Below, piece after piece: positions 60,701 through 64,000 of a stretch of DNA of 64,000 nucleotides. The DNA comes from an uncultured Pelagibacteraceae bacterium (lineage in GTDB: Bacteria; Pseudomonadota; Alphaproteobacteria; Pelagibacterales; Pelagibacteraceae). The stretch covers positions 1 through 64,000 of the forward strand of contig CACLZS010000001.1 of assembly GCA_902611465.1 (NCBI GenBank), given 5' to 3'. How positions within the stretch are numbered: position 1 is the first letter of the stretch; every line of letters begins with the position of its first letter. Under the pieces are notes generated by a model. It was not told the DNA's origin, did not search any database, and saw only the letters and a program-made list of their open reading frames with translations. A program made the position numbers and the translations under genes.

Positions 60701-60811
60701 TATAGCCTTAGTGTTTTAGCAAACGAACAGCTTGTTGCATCAAAGTATGCTGAAGATGCAATCAAAAAGTATAAAATTGACAAAAACAAACCCATGCCAA
60801 CAAAAATGTAA
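57746..60811 (+). CDS. aceE: Pyruvate dehydrogenase E1 (homodimeric AceE type) with N-terminal lipoyl domain
   Basis: N-terminal LLVPDIGDFENVEIIEVLVKKGDKINKNDPVVTLESDKSSVEVPSNYGG lipoyl domain, then AceE (GGHIGTFASAATLYDVGMNHFWRA, YFQGHSAPGMYARAFLEGR, AFLGDGEMDEPES). Confidence 0.95.
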   Translation: MNLDLLVPDIGDFENVEIIEVLVKKGDKINKNDPVVTLESDKSSVEVPSNYGGTIENINVKIGDKVSKGDLILTLSSENKDENEKISKTLDEKIPPSTEKLIEEAEATTKPDIKVEKEVIKPTQIKQTRLVNEVKMVSSNDDIDPTETKEWLDSLSAVLQNDGSERAHFLIKQLIDQSYKAGSKIPHTQTTPYVNTIPPEEEKRSPGDQNIERKLRSLIRWNAAAMVVRANKKHPELGGHIGTFASAATLYDVGMNHFWRAKNNKFGGDLVYFQGHSAPGMYARAFLEGRLNEKQLDRFRQEVQTGGLSSYPHPWLMPNFWQFPTVSMGIGPMLAIYQARFMKYLINRGLIKDEGRKVWAFLGDGEMDEPESLGAIGLAARENLDNLIFVVNCNLQRLDGPVRGNGKIIQELEGIFRGGGWNVLKVIWGSYWDSLLANDKTGHLVKIMNETVDGEYQAFKARNGLYVREKFFGKYPETTELVSSMSDTDIWRLNRGGHDPHKVYAAYDKAVNHKGSPTVIIAKTIKGYGMGKSGESVNTTHQQKKLDVDDLMYYRDRFDVPLTDSQVKNIEYFKPDENSEEIKYLKKRRLELGGFIPERTSYSKPIKAPVKDIFDFMKKSTGEKEMSTTMALVRMLTNLLRDKNVAPKLVPIIPDEARTFGMEGFFQKIGIYAHEGQKYEPEDSAQLSSYREEKSGQVLEEGITEAGSMSSWIAAGTAYTNHDIEMIPIYLFYSMFGFQRIGDFAWAAGDSQARGFLIGATAGRTTLAGEGLQHQDGHSHLLASTIPNCISYDPTFHYELAVIFREGLRRMHEKNENIFYYITTMNENYSHPEMPKDCEDGILKGMYKIKETSGSKDAKIQLLGSGTILREMMAASEILKKEYQVDSEVWSVTSFNELRKNGMEVERFNLLNPAETNKKSYVEECLGKQQGPILTATDYMRINADQIRPFTKKSFYSLGTDGYGRSDTRKNLRNFFEVDKEHIVAYSLSVLANEQLVASKYAEDAIKKYKIDKNKPMPTKM

Positions 60812-61738
60812 ATGTCTGATCAATCAAATAAAATATCTGCAAGTCCAAAAGTTAGAAAATTTGCAAGAGAGCTGGGAGTAGATATAAATAATGTTAAGGG
60901 AACAGAAAGATCAGGTAGGGTTGTTGAAAAAGATTTAAAAGATTTTGTCTCATCTAGAATCAATCATCCTCAGAATAATAGTGAAAGACAAAAAGAAAAA
61001 ATTATTAAAAGCGAATATCAACATTCAGATTTTGGGGAAATTGAAATTAAAGATATTCCTAGAGTAAAAAAAATAGCAGCTCCACATCTTGTAAATTCGT
61101 GGACAAATATTCCACATGTAACCAATCATGATGAAGCTGATATTACAGAAATGGAGGAATTTAGAAACACAATAAAAGATAATTATACAGGAGAAAAAAT
61201 AAAAATTACTCCTCTTGCATTTATTATTAAAGCATTGGTGCTTTCACTAAAAAAATTTCCATCATTTAATTCATCAATTGATGATATTGAAAATGGCAAG
61301 ATTACTTTTAAAAAGTATTTTCATGTTGGTATCGCGGTTGATACTCAACATGGACTTATGGTTCCTAAAATTAGAGATGCTAATCAAAAAGATATCAATG
61401 AGTTAAGTGAGAAATTAAAAAAAGTAAGTGATGATTGTAGAAACTTAAAAATTGATAAAAAAGAGTTCTTTGGTGGATCAATGACCATCACAAGCTTAGG
61501 TGGCATAGGTGGTTCATTTTTTACACCAATAATTAACTTTCCAGAAGTTGCTATACTTGGCGTTGGTAGAAGTTATAAAAAACAGGTTTTTATGGATGGT
61601 AAATTTATTCCAAGAACCATGCTTCCATTATCCCTCTCATATGATCACAGAATTATAGATGGTGCTGAGGCTGCCAAATTTAATAATGAATTAAAAGATA
61701 ACCTTGGTTCTAATTTTGCATATAATTTGAGTAAATGA
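60812..61738 (+). CDS. aceF: Dihydrolipoamide acetyltransferase (E2), peripheral-subunit-binding plus catalytic domain only
   Basis: ASPKVRKFARELGVDINNVKGTERSGRVVEKDL (PSBD); SLSYDHRIIDGAEAAKF catalytic motif; no lipoyl domain in the 308 aa. Confidence 0.93.
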   Translation: MSDQSNKISASPKVRKFARELGVDINNVKGTERSGRVVEKDLKDFVSSRINHPQNNSERQKEKIIKSEYQHSDFGEIEIKDIPRVKKIAAPHLVNSWTNIPHVTNHDEADITEMEEFRNTIKDNYTGEKIKITPLAFIIKALVLSLKKFPSFNSSIDDIENGKITFKKYFHVGIAVDTQHGLMVPKIRDANQKDINELSEKLKKVSDDCRNLKIDKKEFFGGSMTITSLGGIGGSFFTPIINFPEVAILGVGRSYKKQVFMDGKFIPRTMLPLSLSYDHRIIDGAEAAKFNNELKDNLGSNFAYNLSK

Positions 61739-62835
61739 TTACTAAAATTGAAATACTAGCAGATGATGTACACATCCACTTTAATGGAGAAAATTCTGAA
61801 ATTTTTCCTAATATTTGGCTAAGAGATCATGCAAAAGATGAGCAAAATTGGGATAAAAGGTCTAGCCAAAGGAAAACATATACAGCAGCATTAGATATAA
61901 ATTTAAAAGTTAAAAAGGCAGAAATAATTGAAAATGGAAAATATTTGAGTATTTCATGGCCTGATTTAGAAAAACCAGTTAAATATTCATCTGAATTTCT
62001 AACTAATAATAAAATAAAAAAGAAAAAAGAAGTAAAATCTAATTTAAAAATCTGGAAAGCTAATGAAATAAAAGAAGAAATTTTTTTAGATTATAATTCA
62101 ATTTTATCAAATGAGGGATTTAAAAATTTTTTGAAAAATATTCATGATTATGGATTTTCAGTAATTAAAAATTGTGAAACCAATTTAAAGTCTGTTGAAA
62201 CAATTGCAAATAGAATTGGTTATGTAAGAAACTCTATATTTGGAGGACTATGGAGTTTTGAGTCAGACGAAAATAAAGCAGATAGCGCATACACTCAAGA
62301 AGAGCTCAGACCTCATACAGATTCAACATATAGTAATGACGCTCCAGGATTACAATTATTACTATGTTGCGAATATAATGCTAGAGGTGGTGAATCGATT
62401 ATGGTTGATGGATTAAAAATAGCAGAAACAATAAAAAAAGAAAACCAGCCGATTTATGAATTAATGACAAAAATAAATGTTAAGGGAAATTATATCGGTG
62501 ATGGTGTTTATCTTGAGGCTGAAAGACCAATATTTAAGTTAAATGAAAATAATGAAATAGTTCAAGTTAGTTTTAATAATTATGATCGAGCACCATTTAG
62601 ATTTGAAAAAGATTTAACATTAAAGTTTTATGAAGCGATAAAAAAATTTGATCTTATTGCTAATAATAAAGATTATCAGTGGCGACATATCCTTAAACCT
62701 GGAGAACTTCTAATATTTAATAATTGGCGAATACTTCATGGTAGAGGATCGTTTAATGGAGTTAGAAAAATGTCTGGATGTTATATTAACAAAGAGGATT
62801 TTGACAGCTCTTGTAAGTTAAACGGAATAAATTAA
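61735..62835 (+). CDS. Gamma-butyrobetaine/trimethyllysine dioxygenase-like 2-oxoglutarate Fe(II) oxygenase (TauD superfamily)
   Basis: N-terminal GBBH-like domain (NIWLRDHAKDEQNWDKRSSQR); RPHTDSTYSNDAPGLQLLLC (HxD), NNWRILHGRGSF (distal His); ATGA overlap with aceF. Confidence 0.88.
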   Translation: MITKIEILADDVHIHFNGENSEIFPNIWLRDHAKDEQNWDKRSSQRKTYTAALDINLKVKKAEIIENGKYLSISWPDLEKPVKYSSEFLTNNKIKKKKEVKSNLKIWKANEIKEEIFLDYNSILSNEGFKNFLKNIHDYGFSVIKNCETNLKSVETIANRIGYVRNSIFGGLWSFESDENKADSAYTQEELRPHTDSTYSNDAPGLQLLLCCEYNARGGESIMVDGLKIAETIKKENQPIYELMTKINVKGNYIGDGVYLEAERPIFKLNENNEIVQVSFNNYDRAPFRFEKDLTLKFYEAIKKFDLIANNKDYQWRHILKPGELLIFNNWRILHGRGSFNGVRKMSGCYINKEDFDSSCKLNGIN

Positions 62836-62861
62836 TTAATAAAATTATCTAATTAAATATA

Positions 62862-63746
62862 ATGACAAAATCCCTTTCAATGGTCTGCGCACTAGTCACA
62901 ACTTTTATTTGGGGAACAGCTTTCATCGCTCAAGACACTGGTATGGATAATATCGGTCCATTAACTTTTAATTCAGCAAGATTTATTGTTGGCTTTTTTA
63001 CAATATTACCACTTGCCTTATTATTTGAGAGGAAGAAAATTAAACTAGAAATACTTTCAAAATCAAAACTTTTTATAAAATATTTAGTTTTCATGGGAGT
63101 ATCCCTGTTTTTGGGAACTTTTTTACAACAAACTGCCCTCCAATATACAAATATTGCAAATGCAGCTTTTTTTACAGTATTTTACGTACCGATAGTTCCA
63201 ATTTTGTTATTTTTTATCTACTCCAAAAAAGTTCATTGGAGTATATGGCCAGCAATTGGTCTTTGTATCCTTGGTGTATACCTTCTAAGTGATTTTTCTA
63301 ACTCAGAAATTATGTTAGGTGATGGTCTAGTTATATTGTGCTCAGTATTTTGGGCTTTGCATATAATTTTTGCAGGTAAGTTCATGGAAGAATTTGATAT
63401 TCCAATGTTTTATGCTGCACTTCAAGCATTATTTGTTGCAACACTTTCGTTAATCTTTTCTTTTATTTTTGAAGAAATAAATATTTCAAAAATATTAATG
63501 GAAAGTAGTTCTATTCTTTATGCAGGAGCATTATCAGGCGGTATAGCCTTTACATTACAAATGTATGCTCAAAAAAATATAGAAGAGGCACCAGCAGCAA
63601 TTATTTATTCTCTCGAGGGAGTATTTGCAGCTGTAGCAGGATGGATTATTCTCAATCAATTTTTAAGTACTAATAACATGATTGGATGTTTATTAATTTT
63701 GATTGCAGTAATTTCTTCTCAAATTTCACCTAGTTCTAAAAATTAG
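62862..63746 (+). CDS. EamA/DMT-family transporter
   Basis: Ten-TM type; TFIWGTAFIAQDTGMDNIGPLTFNSARFIVG, second EamA repeat ending EGVFAAVAGWIILNQFL. Confidence 0.9.
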   Translation: MTKSLSMVCALVTTFIWGTAFIAQDTGMDNIGPLTFNSARFIVGFFTILPLALLFERKKIKLEILSKSKLFIKYLVFMGVSLFLGTFLQQTALQYTNIANAAFFTVFYVPIVPILLFFIYSKKVHWSIWPAIGLCILGVYLLSDFSNSEIMLGDGLVILCSVFWALHIIFAGKFMEEFDIPMFYAALQALFVATLSLIFSFIFEEINISKILMESSSILYAGALSGGIAFTLQMYAQKNIEEAPAAIIYSLEGVFAAVAGWIILNQFLSTNNMIGCLLILIAVISSQISPSSKN

Positions 63747-64000
63747 ATATAAGCAATTACAAAAAGAATTAAAGCAAGAAAAGTTCTGTAATAAACAAAA
63801 ATATTTAAATTAAAATTTTTTACATAAATTAAAAAATATTTGATTGTTAAATAAGAAACTATAAATGAAAATATTATTGAATATAAAAATAATATGTTTA
63901 AATCTATATTTGCATTCATCACATCTTTCAAACTAAGTATACTTGCTCCCGCTAATGCAGGTATTGATAAGTAAAAAGATATTTTTGAAGAATCTACTCT
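63743..64000 (-). CDS. uppP: Undecaprenyl-diphosphatase (UppP/BacA), partial: C-terminal part only, 5' end beyond window
   Basis: Minus-strand reading RVDSSKISFYLSIPALAGASILSLKDVMNA...FIVSYLTIKYFLIYVKNFNLNIFVYYRTFLALILFVIAYI matches UppP C-terminus. Confidence 0.8.
   Translation of the reverse strand, partial: RVDSSKISFYLSIPALAGASILSLKDVMNANIDLNILFLYSIIFSFIVSYLTIKYFLIYVKNFNLNIFVYYRTFLALILFVIAYI

Noticed and set aside
1-64000. CRISPR arrays, transposons, prophage or defence islands
   Set aside because: No direct-repeat arrays, transposase, integrase, restriction or phage-like proteins were seen; the HNH protein at 43407 is a stand-alone chromosomal HNH family without mobile context.

Overview
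The window is AT-rich, gene-dense, and looks like a streamlined alphaproteobacterial chromosome, most likely SAR11/Pelagibacterales (inferred from base composition, very short intergenic gaps, many start/stop overlaps and gene order). It is almost entirely core housekeeping: rsmI, maeB, murJ, trpS, nfuA, fur, miaB-phoH-ybeY-lnt-metK, nusA-infB-rbfA-rpsO-pnp, fabI-fabB-fabA/irr, dut-coaBC-ubiB-ubiE/mutM, rpsT, dnaA-dnaN, lysA-argH, carD-fdxA, an acetoacetyl-CoA synthetase, a TAXI-TRAP transporter, aceE-aceF and uppP (partial). It also has tRNA-Leu(CAA) and tRNA-Arg(ACG). I saw no CRISPR array, transposon, prophage or rRNA operon. The best candidates for a second look are: (1) a pyruvate dehydrogenase in which the lipoyl domain sits at the N-terminus of E1 (AceE), while E2 (AceF) has none; (2) an unlisted 27-aa Lys/Arg/Ala peptide gene with its own 5' hairpin, RBS and terminator, convergent with a CarD regulator that carries a ~91-aa Lys-rich N-terminal extension; (3) a near-identical 18-bp TTTAGAAT-type box at irr and rubrerythrin, suggesting an Irr iron regulon; (4) a perfect hairpin that covers the only SD-like sequence of the TRAP permease; (5) an acyl-CoA ligase whose ATG lies 7 nt after a tRNA CCA end; and (6) a truncated TsaB that overlaps a divergent deacetylase gene.
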